Below, piece by piece: positions 1 to 9,737 of a stretch of DNA of 64,000 nt. The stretch is taken from assembly GCA_021432635.1 (NCBI GenBank), contig MU270119.1, forward strand, positions 108,519-172,518, written 5' to 3'. A model generated the notes under the pieces. The model worked only from the letters and a program-made list of their open reading frames with translations, did not search any database and was not told the DNA's origin. The DNA is from Thozetella sp. PMI_491. Lineage: Eukaryota > Ascomycota > Sordariomycetes > Chaetosphaeriales > Chaetosphaeriaceae. The number at the start of each line of letters is the position of its first letter. Position 1 is the stretch's first letter. The position numbers and the translations under genes are program-made.

Positions 1-1295
1 TTGATGGCCCCCTGAGCCCTCTAGCTCTCAGTGTCGATGAGGAAGACCTCCATATTACATCGTCAGTGCTTTACTCCGGCATTACGGACGAGTCTGGGGT
101 GACGGGACACCTTGTCAACGTTGTCACGCCAAGCCTCACGGCGTCACCCGACTGGGAGGCAGCTAGAGGCGCAATCGCAGTCACCAATGTCACCGATTCC
201 GCCTTCTCGTTCGCGTCATATATATCGGTATGGCCCGGTTCGCCAGAATGGGACTTTGTAGCAAGACTACCCGAATTGACAGCCCTAAACATCATTCTAC
301 CTCAACTCCTCGGAGCCGCCGAGGCGGGCGTCAAGGCTGTCATTTATATCTGGGAGGAGGCGCCCCGCGAGCTTGTCGACGGGCAATACCTGCCGTATTT
401 CAATCTTTTTGAGGGTGTGCCGGCTGTACTTGTCCAAGATCTAGAAAGTGCACAGACTCTACTGGATGCGGCAGCGCGCGGGGCTTCCGCAACCGTGACC
501 CTCCGCGCGAGGACTGTGCCTATGCAAGAGGCCCGCACACTTTACACCATTTTCGAGGGCACAGAGCTTCGGAACGAGTCCATGATACTCAGCACACATA
601 CAGATGGGTTCAACGCCGTTGAAGAGAACGGACATATTGCGCTGCTAGCACATGCTCGCCATCTTGCCTCCAATCCTCCAAGGCGTACCACCGTCCTCGT
701 CTTCATCGGCGGCCACTTGCTCTTCCCAGCATTTGCACCGCCTCCTTTCCGCGCCACTTCCCGGTGGCTCTCCGACCACCCAGAACTATGGGCCGGACAA
801 GGCACTCCAAACTCGTTCGCACTTGGTGGGCAGCTTAAGGGAGTAGTCTCAACATCAGTTGAGCACCTCGGTGCCGTGCACTTTGAGGGGGATGTCGCGG
901 CCGACACATACGTGCGCACCAATACGACAGAGCCTGAGCTCCTAGGCGTGTCAACGTTAGAACTTAGCGACCTGCTGCGAGAGAACTGGGTGGGAGCCAA
1001 TCCGAATGTAACGCGCGTCAGCAACCCGAACTCGGCGGTGTTTCCGGTTCCTGGCGAAGGCTACCCTTATTTCTTGGTCGGTATCCCGAATGTGTTCATC
1101 GTCACATTGCCAGATTACCTGTTGAAGATCTGGCCGGCGAATTTTGACGAGAGGCAATTGATTGATCTCGGGGCGCTGGAGCGGCAGGTCGTGAGTTTCT
1201 TGCGGGTGTGGAAGGCTATGGATGGGCTGCCCGCGAGCGCATTCGGCATTCCGCCTACCGACGGGAGGCAGACTCCTATTCAAGTTACAAACTGA
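1..1295 (+). CDS. M28-like peptidase with PA domain (5' end outside window)
   Basis: The frame is open from base 3 to the stop at 1293-1295 with no convincing ATG, so the N-terminus lies left of the window. The first part reads as a PA (protease-associated) domain, followed by an M28-type metallopeptidase segment with the metal-site motif STHTDG and a downstream EENG. M28 enzymes are zinc exopeptidases, often secreted. The later stretch FIGGHL replaces the usual Glu-Glu/Gly pattern, and the motif ATSRWLSDHPELW resembles a divergent fungal/actinobacterial subfamily rather than classical leucine aminopeptidases, so activity is uncertain. It is convergent with the next gene on the minus strand. 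Family assignment is by motif only. Confidence 0.7.
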   Translation, partial: DGPLSPLALSVDEEDLHITSSVLYSGITDESGVTGHLVNVVTPSLTASPDWEAARGAIAVTNVTDSAFSFASYISVWPGSPEWDFVARLPELTALNIILPQLLGAAEAGVKAVIYIWEEAPRELVDGQYLPYFNLFEGVPAVLVQDLESAQTLLDAAARGASATVTLRARTVPMQEARTLYTIFEGTELRNESMILSTHTDGFNAVEENGHIALLAHARHLASNPPRRTTVLVFIGGHLLFPAFAPPPFRATSRWLSDHPELWAGQGTPNSFALGGQLKGVVSTSVEHLGAVHFEGDVAADTYVRTNTTEPELLGVSTLELSDLLRENWVGANPNVTRVSNPNSAVFPVPGEGYPYFLVGIPNVFIVTLPDYLLKIWPANFDERQLIDLGALERQVVSFLRVWKAMDGLPASAFGIPPTDGRQTPIQVTN

Positions 1296-1770
1296 TAGCG
1301 AACAAGGTGCTGATAGCTTAGATAGGTAGCAGGTAGGGAGGACTTTAACAGCACAAGATTATATTGGCTGCCGTAAATAATACGCAGCGACGGAGCACGT
1401 ACATTCCTACCGCTCGACGGCTAAATCAACTATAGTTCAACTTAACAATATCTATACGTGGGATTTGGCATGACCGCAGTTTTAGGCTTATTTGGGAAGG
1501 GCCTTCCTTGCACTACCTTACGAGATTCGATGGGCGCAAGGCTAGGAAGTTATAACCTCATCCACGTAAACTCACACAGGTTTTTTTTTTCTTCTCATTT
1601 GTTATGCTTCAACTGACCATGGTGTCAAGTCAATAACCACAATGCGTTGTTTGATTAAATTTCGTTGGATTCCGTCGGGCTCATTCCTTCCAATATATGC
1701 GAGCAAATATGTACATAGAATCTCCCCTGGCGCATCTCTGCCAGTTGCAGCCTCTAGCATTACGAGATGC
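1296..1770. other. Convergent intergenic stretch
   Basis: These 475 bases lie between the 3' ends of the M28-like gene and the CBM9-like gene. They should hold both 3' UTRs. I see a T-rich tract near 1580-1590 but no supported gene or repeat. Confidence 0.6.
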
Positions 1771-2445
1771 TTAGATGAAGAACACACGACCGAAGAAGGG
1801 GGTCATGTGGAAGCTGGCCTTGTTAGGCGGGCTCCAGGCGCCGAGGCCCTGGTCCGGGTAGGTCTCGGGCGAGACAATGGTGCGGAAGAAGTTCATGCGC
1901 CAGGCGGTGCCCTTGGCCTGGCCAGCATCGACGTTGAAGAGACCGAGGGGGATGCGGACGGCGGAAGTCCAGGTGCTGGCAGCCTTGTCCAGGGTGGTCT
2001 CGGCAGTCAGGCCGTCGGCCAGCGGAGTCTGCCAGAAGGCCGTGTCAAAGGCGGCACCGGCGGCGCGCACCTTGGAGGGGTTGTGGATGAAAGCCTGGAA
2101 GGTGACGTTGTTGGGGTTGACCTCAAACTCGAGGTACGTCTGTGGGTCGTTGACGCCGTGCGAGATGAAGGCCTCCATGACCTCGTACTCCCAGATGGCG
2201 TCGTTGGTGCCCTGGGTCTCGTTGAAGTAAAAGTTGGTTTCGTTGAGCGCCCGGAAGGTGACTGAAATGGCCGTGTCGTCATAGCACAGGTCGACCTCGG
2301 TGGTGGGGAACGGGCTGAGGTCCGGCACCGACTTGTCGTAGGTGGCAGTCGCGATGCTCGGGCAGGCGGGGACCTTGAGCGTTGGGACAGCAGCGAGCAC
2401 GGGCGCCACGACGGCGGCGGCGGCGAGGAGCGACTTGGACACCAT
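1771..2445 (-). CDS. Secreted CBM9-like (DOMON superfamily) protein
   Basis: A single exon encodes 224 aa from the ATG at 2445. A longer frame begins at 2511, but the internal Met starts a textbook signal peptide (MVSKSLLAAAAVVAPVLAA), so the shorter start is chosen. The mature protein matches fungal carbohydrate-binding family 9-like secreted proteins: an EVDLCYDD strand, a YEVMEAFISHG segment and an AVRIPLGLF C-terminal strand. CBM9 and DOMON folds are beta-sandwiches that bind sugars or haem; the ligand here is unknown. Potential N-glycosylation sites (NET, NVT) fit secretion. No enzymatic domain is attached. Confidence 0.75.
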   Translation of the reverse strand: MVSKSLLAAAAVVAPVLAAVPTLKVPACPSIATATYDKSVPDLSPFPTTEVDLCYDDTAISVTFRALNETNFYFNETQGTNDAIWEYEVMEAFISHGVNDPQTYLEFEVNPNNVTFQAFIHNPSKVRAAGAAFDTAFWQTPLADGLTAETTLDKAASTWTSAVRIPLGLFNVDAGQAKGTAWRMNFFRTIVSPETYPDQGLGAWSPPNKASFHMTPFFGRVFFI

Positions 2446-3503
2446 GTTTGCGAGTCGGGGCTTTGGGGGCGGCGGCTGGGACGTGGCACAAGAGAAGACA
2501 CGAGAGAGCAAGAGGAGGGACGGCTGGCGGTCGAATCCAGAGCATAGCGGCGCCGGGAAGCCATAGCTTAAGTACCTACCTAGGTAGGGGAGCAGCTGCT
2601 AGTTGGCTGCAGGATCGTCGCATTGGCAACCGTAGAGGTCTCCACAAACTGCAACTGCAACCCTGTCACGCATGATCCCAGTTGGGGAAAGTGCTAAGAA
2701 CTATGTGATTGGGGAGGATCTAGTTAGGCCGCCCGGCGGTGCGGCGCGTTAGATTAGGTAACGTTGCAAGAGGATTTGACGTCCAGGCGACGCACAAGCA
2801 GAGAGGCGCTGGCAATCGTGCTAATCAGAGGACAAGTGCCTCCCGAAAGATGACCCCATTCTCGGGTAAGGGAACACTTCGGGGCGGACAGGCGCCAGGA
2901 CCCCGGAAACTCGCCCCTCTCGCCTCCACCCGCCCGCTCCTACATACTACCTTACATCTTACTTAGCACCTAGGCAAGCCAGGGTGAGCCAGGGGAATGG
3001 ATACCGGGTATTGCCTGTACATTTTGGGCAAACAAACTAGTGGCTTCGGCCCTTGCTTCCGCCATGCGCGCGCCTTCAGGTACCTGCCTTAGCTAATTGG
3101 CCGCGGCTAACCTTGCTCGGATTCGAGATCAAGTCGCTGCTGTAGTTCCTCTAATCCTACAGCTGCGCTCGCCCAGGCGCCGCTGCGCATTGCGAGCCAA
3201 ACCTTACCACGATCTCTCGGGATGTCAGCCTTTTGGTAGGGCGTCCAGCCCGACGACTTGGCACTTGGGGTTCGCCCCGCGCGCGGGAGACCGGCGATTG
3301 CACAGTATTTGTGCTGCTGGCCAGGCCAACTCCACTGTGCGGCCTTTGCGGCCGGCCGCAAGCGGCCGCAAATGTGGGGCCAATTGAAGTCCAGTTCTAA
3401 ACCCCGAATATAGTTACACATGAGAGTGTCGGGCATTGTGCACATCAGCGCCAATCACCGAGGCCAAGCATACACTGCATTTTCAGCTTTGCCACCTGCC
3501 TAG
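2446..3503. other. Intergenic region between divergent genes
   Basis: About 1.06 kb separates the CBM9-like gene (minus) from the short-chain dehydrogenase gene (plus), so it carries both promoters. It contains the TACCTACCTAGGTAGG type of short repeat near 2572-2588, common in Sordariomycete intergenic DNA, and a GC-rich palindromic patch (GCGGCCGGCCGC) near 3350. Short open frames on both strands at 3100-3450 have no recognisable protein features. Confidence 0.5.
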
Positions 3504-3511
3504 TATAAATA
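3504..3511 (+). promoter_or_regulatory. TATA box of the SDR gene
   Basis: TATAAATA lies about 100 bp upstream of the SDR start codon at 3612, a usual distance in filamentous fungi. Confidence 0.45.
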
Positions 3512-3611
3512 TCCAGATGGGTGGCTTTGAAGCTGAGACCCGACATGACATCCCCTCTTACGTGTATCCCGAAGCTACAGAGGTTATACTACGCCCAACC
3601 GCGATCTCAAG

Positions 3612-4485
3612 ATGTCTCGTGTTGTCCTGATTACCGGTGCTGCCACAGGGCTAGGCGCTGAAACCGCCCGTGTGCTCGCTTCTGAGGGCTGGCGCGTCAT
3701 CGTATCAGCGCGCAAGGAGCCCGCTGCCCAGAAGGTGCGGCGATAGCTTCCGAGGAGCCTCAGGGATAACGCAGCTAACAGCAGCGAGGTTGTCGAGGAA
3801 ATAAAGCAGAAGGGAGGCGAGGCCACCTTCCTCCAAGGCGATGTATCGGAGAGCGAGGAAGCAGTCAAGGCCCTCATCGACAATGCCGTTGCCATTTACG
3901 GCCGCCTCGACGCCGCGTTTAACAATGCAGGCAACAGCACCGATGCTTCTCCTTTCCAAGACCAATCCACCGAAAAGTTCCAGGAGATGATTCAAACCAA
4001 CATCTTGGGCACGTTCTGGTGCATGAAGTACGAGCTCAAGCACTTCCTCGAGAAGGGCGCCGGCTCCATTGTGAACATGGCGTCCATCGGCGGTCTTCAC
4101 GGCATCCCCTTCACAGGGTCCTACGTGGCTACCAGGCACGCTGTAAGTCCGCCCATCCATGTGCGCGACGGAACACCATAGCTAATCCGCAGCGCGTGGC
4201 GGATAGGTCGTAGGAATGACCCGAACGGCCGCGGTGGAAACTGCCGCAAGGGGGGTCACGGTAAATGCCGTCGCGCCAGGTGCCATTCTCACCAATGTCA
4301 TGCAGGCTTCGTTCGACTCGGGACTCTGGACTGAGGAGAAGATCGCCTCCATGTTCCCGGTCAAGAAGATGGGGCAGCCCGTTGACATCGCCCGTGGGGT
4401 TAGTTTCCTGCTGAACTCTCCCTACGTGACGGGTACGATCCTTGAGATCGAAGGCGGCTTCCGCTCCAGGACAATTGTTATTTGA
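3612..4485 (+). CDS. Short-chain dehydrogenase/reductase, YxxxR variant
   Basis: Three exons (3612-3734, 3789-4142, 4207-4485) give 251 aa, the usual classical SDR size. Introns of 54 and 64 nt are both phase 0; the first ends in a less common GAG acceptor. Visible motifs: the NAD(P) site TGAATGLG near residue 9, NNAG near residue 87, and the catalytic Ser in NMASIGG. The active-site motif reads YVATR instead of YxxxK, so the proton-relay Lys is Arg (AGG, one base from AAG). The frame and the rest of the fold are intact, so this is not obviously a pseudogene. The C-terminus EIEGGFRSRTIVI departs from the usual GG-Y/W ending. The substrate cannot be deduced. A TATA box lies about 100 bp upstream. 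Confidence 0.85.
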
Positions 4486-5465
4486 GAAGTGCCAACGGGG
4501 TCTAGGGCAGCATATGAGAGCTTGCCCTGTATTGACTTAGAGACCGTGATAGCTATTCAAAATTAGAAGCCCCACTTGGTCTCGTGCCTAACGTGGAGCC
4601 GCAATAATTGTATGGAATGTTTGCGCGTAGCAGAATCGCGGTGCGCGTGAGGCGCTGGACTCGGGCCGAGCATCGCTACAAGTTTTGCCGGAGGTGTGCG
4701 GAAACTAAATAAGCTCCCGACCGGGGCACGGCCTGGGATTTTTGGTGGAAGTTGGGGGTAGCCAGGTTGGGTGAGAAGCTGGCGCCATCGTCGAATACCG
4801 CTACGTCGATGACAGCTTATGGCCCTCGTATGTCATAATAGCTTAGCTTAGCTTAGAGTGACCCCTGCGCGACACGTGTGCGCACCACCCAAGCGACGCT
4901 CCGACCTCCCTTCTTTAGATCTTGAGTCTTGTAATCTCGCGATGATGAGACCCGAGGAGACGCCGAACGTGCCATATCGACCAAGGAACGTTCCCCAGCC
5001 CACGCAATAATACCGCGAGCACGTTGGGGCTCGTGTGATGGGTGGCGCGCGAAAATTCCAACTCGGTCTGTTATGTCGCACAGGCTGGTGGCTCCATGTC
5101 TCTCGTAGCGCCGGCTTAGCTTGCAACCGCAACGGTGTTTCGCGCAACGGTGTTCCGTGCAACGGTGTTCCGCGCAACGGTGTTCCGCAGTCGAGGCCCT
5201 CTTGCGCTTGCAGGCGGATACACCATATACCAAATGGAGTAATTCCTCCAACGTCCGGCTGGTATTTGGTGCTTTCAAGGGGGGAGGTGGATCCGTAACG
5301 GGCGCGCTCCCGAAACAGTGACTCGACGCGTAGCGTAATCCGAGTATAATATATTCGGCCACCTTCACCGGCGGGCCTGGTGTCGAATGTCGTGCAAGCC
5401 GCTCACACGTTCTGGACCGCGTTACCGTGCTTCCTTCGTTCACGTCGCCTGTCCCATCCAACAAC
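4486..5465. other. Intergenic region upstream of the WSC gene
   Basis: This 980-bp stretch holds a short CTTAG tandem near 4842-4856, a four-copy 15-bp minisatellite at 5127-5190 and a TATAATATAT tract near 5344-5353 that could be the TATA region of the WSC gene. A long minus-strand frame here (4853-5620) overlaps the real gene start and has no domain features. Confidence 0.45.
5127..5190. repeat. 15-bp minisatellite, about 4 copies
   Basis: The unit CGCAACGGTGTTCCG is repeated about four times with single-base variants, in the region upstream of the WSC-domain gene. A 15-bp period keeps frame, but no gene is supported here. Confidence 0.8.
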
Positions 5466-7619
5466 ATGCGTCGCCATCTGCCCCTTGCGGGATCCTGGGG
5501 CGCTGCCCTCTCTGTGGCGGTCCTGCTCGGAACCTTGTTCGCGCTGTTCTCGCTGGGCGATGCCGCCGCCGTCGGTCGCGCGGTGGGCAACGCTGGCCGC
5601 CACGAAGACGTCGCAAACATTGGGGCCTACCACCAGCGTCGAGATGAGGACATGCCCATCGCCGAGCAGGCCGCGGCAAACCTCGGAGGCGAGGAGGCTA
5701 CTGTCACCAAGAAGGTAGTTTCTACCAAGAAGGCAACTAGCACCAAGAAGGCCACAACTACCAAGAAGGCAACTAGCACCAAGAAGGCTACCTCTACCAA
5801 GAAATCGACCTCCACCAAGAAGGTAACTTCTACCAAGAAGACTACTAGCACCAAGAAGGCCACGAGTACCAAGAAGCCAACGTCGACCAAGAAAGTGACC
5901 TCCACCAAGAAGGTGTCGACATCGACCAAGAAGATCACGGTAACTCCTTCGCCAACGAAACCGCCCGTCAACGCCAAGCCCGTAAAGAAGTCGACCACCA
6001 CCACCAAGAAGGCTACAACTACCAAGAAGTCTACGACTACTAAGAAGGCCACGTCTACCAAGAAGGCCACTTCTACCAAGAAGACTACGTCTACCAAGAA
6101 GACCACGTCTACCAAGAAGGTTACCGCGACCAACAAGGTTACGTTAACGGCCAAGAAGACAACTTCCAGCAAGAAGGCAACCACCACCAAGAAGGTGACT
6201 TCGACCAAGAAGTCGACCTCGACCAAGAAGGCCACTTCGACCAAGAAGTCGACCTCGACCAAGAAGGCCACTTCTACCAAGAAGTCTACTTCGACCAAGA
6301 AGACTACCTCGACCAAGAAGTCTACGTCGACCAAGAAGGTTACCTCGACGGCCAAGACCTCCCAGAAGACTGTTACCTCCAAGAAGGGTACTAGCACGAC
6401 CTTTTTCACCGTACCTGCAAACGTGAAAAAAGTCAGCAAGACTACTACCATCAATGGAACTCCGACTGTTACTGTTATCACGGAGGCTGGGGACGTAACT
6501 ACGACCGACGTCATAATCCAGACCGAGCCCACAACAGTCGTAAACGACGTCACCCAGACGGAGGATCACACGGTGGTTGAGTCTACGACTCTGATCGACG
6601 CAAGCACGCTCATTCAGTCAATAATCGATCTTCAATCGGTCACTATCGATATCTCCACGACCATCATCCCTCCGGATCAGATCGTGACTGTCGTAGACAG
6701 CGTGATCCCTGTGGTGACCAACGTCGTCAATGAGGTCGTCAGCGTTGTGACAGATATTGTTCCTCCTCTGACAGATATTGTTCCTCCTCTGACGGATATT
6801 GTACCCCCTCTGACGGCTATTGTTCCTCCGCTGACGGACATTGTCCCTCCTCTGACGGCTATTGTCCCTCCGCTGACGGCTATCATCCCTCCACTGACGA
6901 ATCTTTTCCCACCCGCCAACACCCCTACGCCCGTGCCCACGACATTGTTAACTTCTATTACACAGCCGAGTACGTCCATTGTGTCTTCTTCTAACAAAAG
7001 CCCCTCCACTTCCACATCCTCTACTTCCACGGACTCCACCACCTCCACATCATCCTCTACTTCCACGGGCTCCACCACCTCCACATCCTCTACTTCTACG
7101 GACTCCTCCACCACCCCCACCACCCTGTCCACCTCAATCGTGGCTCCGACCACTGTCTCGACGTCCACCGAGAGTTCCTCTAGTGTCACTTCTCTAACAA
7201 CATCTACTCCAGTACAGCCCTCGCCAACGGGCTGGGTCCCATACCAGCTTAGCGTTAACGTCCCCGGCAACTGCTACAACGACAGTCTGATCAACCCGAT
7301 CCTCACACCGGGCTACCAGATGCTGATCCTTGGTGGCGTCGTTGGGGGCCTCGTTAACAGCCTCGTTGGCAATGTTCTTGGTGGCGTCGGCATGACAGTC
7401 GAGGCGTGCCAGGCGTACTGTTACAACCAGGCCAAGTACGACTACGCTAGTGTGAGCGGCGGAAATACCTGTCGCTGTGGCAATACGCCCGCCTACCTGT
7501 ATCAAGTCGCCGAGGGGAACTGCAATCTGCCATGTAACGGGAACAGCAGTGAGACTTGCGGTGGTACTCTCACCAGCGGTCTGGTGGTATCCAATATGTA
7601 CAGGTATTATGGATCGTAA
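5466..7619 (+). CDS. WSC-domain cell-wall protein with Lys/Thr repeat region
   Basis: One exon encodes 717 aa from the ATG at 5466; the frame is open a little further upstream only through GTG. Residues about 9-35 form a hydrophobic signal sequence or anchor. Residues about 80-308 are a low-complexity tract with 29 TKK triplets in a near 6-residue period (S/T-T-K-K-x-T). Residues about 431-478 carry seven heptads of the PPLT type, then a Ser/Thr-rich stalk (about 499-578) likely to be O-mannosylated. The C-terminus (about 597-717) is a Cys-rich WSC domain, ending with CGNTPAYL and CGGTLTSG motifs; it has a Gly/Val/Leu-rich insertion between the first Cys and the AYCYNQ motif. WSC domains bind wall polysaccharide or sense wall stress. 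No transmembrane helix follows the WSC domain, so it is more likely wall-associated than a classical Wsc sensor. Confidence 0.8.
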   Translation: MRRHLPLAGSWGAALSVAVLLGTLFALFSLGDAAAVGRAVGNAGRHEDVANIGAYHQRRDEDMPIAEQAAANLGGEEATVTKKVVSTKKATSTKKATTTKKATSTKKATSTKKSTSTKKVTSTKKTTSTKKATSTKKPTSTKKVTSTKKVSTSTKKITVTPSPTKPPVNAKPVKKSTTTTKKATTTKKSTTTKKATSTKKATSTKKTTSTKKTTSTKKVTATNKVTLTAKKTTSSKKATTTKKVTSTKKSTSTKKATSTKKSTSTKKATSTKKSTSTKKTTSTKKSTSTKKVTSTAKTSQKTVTSKKGTSTTFFTVPANVKKVSKTTTINGTPTVTVITEAGDVTTTDVIIQTEPTTVVNDVTQTEDHTVVESTTLIDASTLIQSIIDLQSVTIDISTTIIPPDQIVTVVDSVIPVVTNVVNEVVSVVTDIVPPLTDIVPPLTDIVPPLTAIVPPLTDIVPPLTAIVPPLTAIIPPLTNLFPPANTPTPVPTTLLTSITQPSTSIVSSSNKSPSTSTSSTSTDSTTSTSSSTSTGSTTSTSSTSTDSSTTPTTLSTSIVAPTTVSTSTESSSSVTSLTTSTPVQPSPTGWVPYQLSVNVPGNCYNDSLINPILTPGYQMLILGGVVGGLVNSLVGNVLGGVGMTVEACQAYCYNQAKYDYASVSGGNTCRCGNTPAYLYQVAEGNCNLPCNGNSSETCGGTLTSGLVVSNMYRYYGS
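5700..6390. repeat. In-frame 18-bp-period coding repeat (TKK tract)
   Basis: The DNA under the TKK tract repeats as ACC-AAG-AAG blocks separated by degenerate Ser/Thr/Ala codons, giving a near 18-bp period. Such tracts expand and contract by slippage. The opposite strand shows a long open frame only because of this composition. Confidence 0.85.
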
Positions 7620-8303
7620 TGGAAAACGTCTGGCAGCGGGCCGGGGCCTGCGGATCCGATCTAAGTCGGTTCAAACTGTTTTACTTAATATGAGCTCTAC
7701 ATAGCATCAATACCTAATTCTTTTCCTTTTTCCCCCTCGTCTTACTGCGTGTCCCGTTAAAGCAGAGTGCTCACTTCCCCGCGCAAACAGAACGTAGGGG
7801 CTAGGCTCTGCCAAGTCCACCGCCGTTAGACTAGATGGGGCGTTTTAAACAGTTACTGGTTTAAATCGGGAACGAGATGGCGGCTTAAGCCGATCTTCAC
7901 CCCGTCAGGCTCGGGGACGACGCCGGACCGCTAGGAAGATCAGCTAGGCAGTTCAGCTCTTTCCCCAGGTAAGTACTTTACTGTTTGGGGGTGGAGGGGC
8001 AGTGCAGGTCAAGGTCAGATCAGGTGCATGGAATTGTCGTATCGGCCAGTAGCCGTAGAGGTGTATTCTTCTTGTTCTTGTGTGCCACGGACAAGAGCTT
8101 GGTTGGCTGCCTGAGCCTTGGTTGTGCATGCAACGCCCCGCTTGCTGAACTCGTAAGCTCCGCTCCTAGCCCGGTTCATGCAGGCTTATAAGGCAAAGTC
8201 CGGCGCGGTGCGGGACGCTAGGTATCTTTAGATCCTGCACCCCCGCTCGATGGACGCCGCACCCGGGGCCTGTATGATCCTGACTAGGGCCGCCCTGAAG
8301 CAA
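7620..8303. other. Intergenic region before tRNA-Leu
   Basis: About 680 bp between the WSC gene and the tRNA. No conserved frame, repeat or RNA signal is recognised. Confidence 0.5.
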
Positions 8304-8399
8304 GGCAAGATGGCCGAGCGGTCTAAGGCGCTGTCTTCAGGAATATGCGAGTATTCATGGCAGTCCGAAAGGGCGTGGGTTCGAATCCCACTCTTGTCA
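8304..8399 (+). tRNA. tRNA-Leu(CAG) with intron
   Basis: The acceptor arms GGCAAGA (8304-8310) and TCTTGTC (8392-8398) pair with one G-U. The D-arm reads TGGCCGAGCGGTCTAAGGC, the anticodon stem CTGTC pairs with GGCAG, and the T-arm GTGGG-TTCGAAT-CCCAC is perfect. The anticodon CAG is at 8338-8340. A short intron of about 16-17 nt follows the base after the anticodon and itself folds as GAATA/TATTC. A long variable arm (TCC-GAAA-GGG) is typical of tRNA-Leu. CCA is not encoded; a T5 run at 8410-8414 is the likely Pol III terminator. Confidence 0.93.
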
Positions 8400-8921
8400 A
8401 GCGCTAAACTTTTTGTCGGTCCTGTTTAAGGACGTCCATTTTGCTTTTTGTCTCTGTGTCAGAATTTTCACCTGCCCGTCCCGCCCGTTAACTAAGAGTA
8501 TCCACCCTGCTTTGCCGCCGTTGTAGGAAAGAGTTGGGGTCTTATTAGTACGAGTCGAACTCGAAGCTTCAGAGTAGAATATGTCGCCGACTTGTGATTT
8601 CAAGAGCAGCAATAAATACTGCAGGACTGTGGCAACTAAGACTATTAATCCTCTTTTGTATCCTGTGATCATCTCTACGGTCACTGTCAGGATAGGCCGC
8701 CACCAAGATGCAAATAAGCGAGAAGATCAAGCACACTATGCACAGAGCGGCCACGCCGACACACGTTGATAATTTAGTTTATTTTGTCCGACCCTAGCAA
8801 ACGAAGTGGCTTCAAAGGCATTCGGCTTTCCATGGTAGAAATCGTAATCTCGCAAGATGTCTGTGATGCAAAGCTTCAACACGGCATACGCCGCCGCAAG
8901 CTAGGTATCTGGTCTTTGGAT
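8400..8921. other. Intergenic region after tRNA-Leu
   Basis: It holds the Pol III terminator at 8410-8414. On the minus strand two hydrophobic stretches (about 8700-8755 and 8570-8650) lie in different frames. They could be a broken two-helix membrane-protein remnant, but no family is recognised. Confidence 0.35.
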
Positions 8922-9737
8922 CTACGGGAGCTTCGCTCCTTGCCGGGTAGCCTTTGCGACCTCGGATTGCGTCGTGTCCTCCGCGTACCGCCTGTAGGCA
9001 TCCACGTAGTTCTCATCCGAACTCCACGTGGCCTGGACGCTTTGCCGCGCGACAATAGCATCGAACCACTGGTGCCATCTCGTCCAGGCCGCTTCGTCCG
9101 CGCGGCCAGCGCCGCGTGCCGGGATCCCAGTGCCGCCCTGCTTGTAATGGTCGATCAGGAACAGTCGCTTAGCCCAGGGAGCGAGCATGATGTCGATTAA
9201 CGAGAACTTGTCGCCCAGAAACCACGGGCCACCTGGCTCCATCTCCTCGGCGAACGTCTTTAGGTGCTTGTGCAGCTCCGCGCGCGCGTCGTCCAGGCTG
9301 TAGGCCTTGTCCGAGGTGTGCTGGAGGAGCTTGTAGAAGGCCGGCACGATGCGCGAGCCCGCGTGATCAATCCACAGCCTACACCGCGCGCGTTCGTAGG
9401 GGTCCACCGGTAGCAGCTTCTTGTCGGGGAAGGCGTCTTCCAGGTACTCGCAGATGACGCTGCTCTCATACAGCGGCTTTGGGGCTTTAGGGACCGCCAG
9501 GGTCGGCACCAGTCCGCGAGGGTTGAGAGCGAGGAACTCGGGAGCCTTTTTGTAAGGGTTGATCTCGACATATTGGTGCTGGATGCCCTTCTCCTCCAGG
9601 ACGATCCATGCGCGCTGCACGAAGGGGCAGAACCAGCCGCCGTAGAGCTTCAAGGGGTGGTCGGCGCTGTGCGCGTCCGCCAAGCCCCGCGCGGCTCCTG
9701 TCGTTCCCAAGGCAATCAAGGTGTCGACGCTTGCCAT
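8922..9737 (-). CDS. Glutathione S-transferase, omega-like
   Basis: A single exon encodes 271 aa. The frame is open to 9896, but the Met at 9737 (MASVDTLIALG) starts the conserved protein. The thioredoxin-fold N-domain has GGWFCPFVQRAWI, giving a Cys-Pro-Phe active site as in omega-class and glutathionyl-reductase-type GSTs rather than a Tyr/Ser site. LVPTLAVP supplies the cis-Pro and YESSVICEYLED the glutathione gamma-glutamyl contact (ES-S). The helical C-domain includes GDKFSLIDIMLAPW. Omega GSTs act as thiol transferases or dehydroascorbate reductases in the cytosol. There are no introns and no cluster partner is evident. Confidence 0.88.
   Translation of the reverse strand: MASVDTLIALGTTGAARGLADAHSADHPLKLYGGWFCPFVQRAWIVLEEKGIQHQYVEINPYKKAPEFLALNPRGLVPTLAVPKAPKPLYESSVICEYLEDAFPDKKLLPVDPYERARCRLWIDHAGSRIVPAFYKLLQHTSDKAYSLDDARAELHKHLKTFAEEMEPGGPWFLGDKFSLIDIMLAPWAKRLFLIDHYKQGGTGIPARGAGRADEAAWTRWHQWFDAIVARQSVQATWSSDENYVDAYRRYAEDTTQSEVAKATRQGAKLP

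Noticed and set aside
1642-2265. 207-aa plus-strand open frame
   Set aside because: Antisense to the CBM9-like gene; Gly/Val-rich with no recognisable domain.
4853-5620. 255-aa minus-strand open frame
   Set aside because: It crosses a 15-bp minisatellite and overlaps the start of the WSC gene; no signal, domain or consistent composition supports it.
5627-6553. 308-aa minus-strand open frame opposite the WSC gene
   Set aside because: It is the antisense of the TKK repeat; its Val/Leu/Phe repeats follow from the codon composition, and the WSC gene on the plus strand has real domains.
8400-8760. Two-helix membrane protein on the minus strand
   Set aside because: The two hydrophobic stretches lie in different frames with no convincing splice sites and no recognised family.
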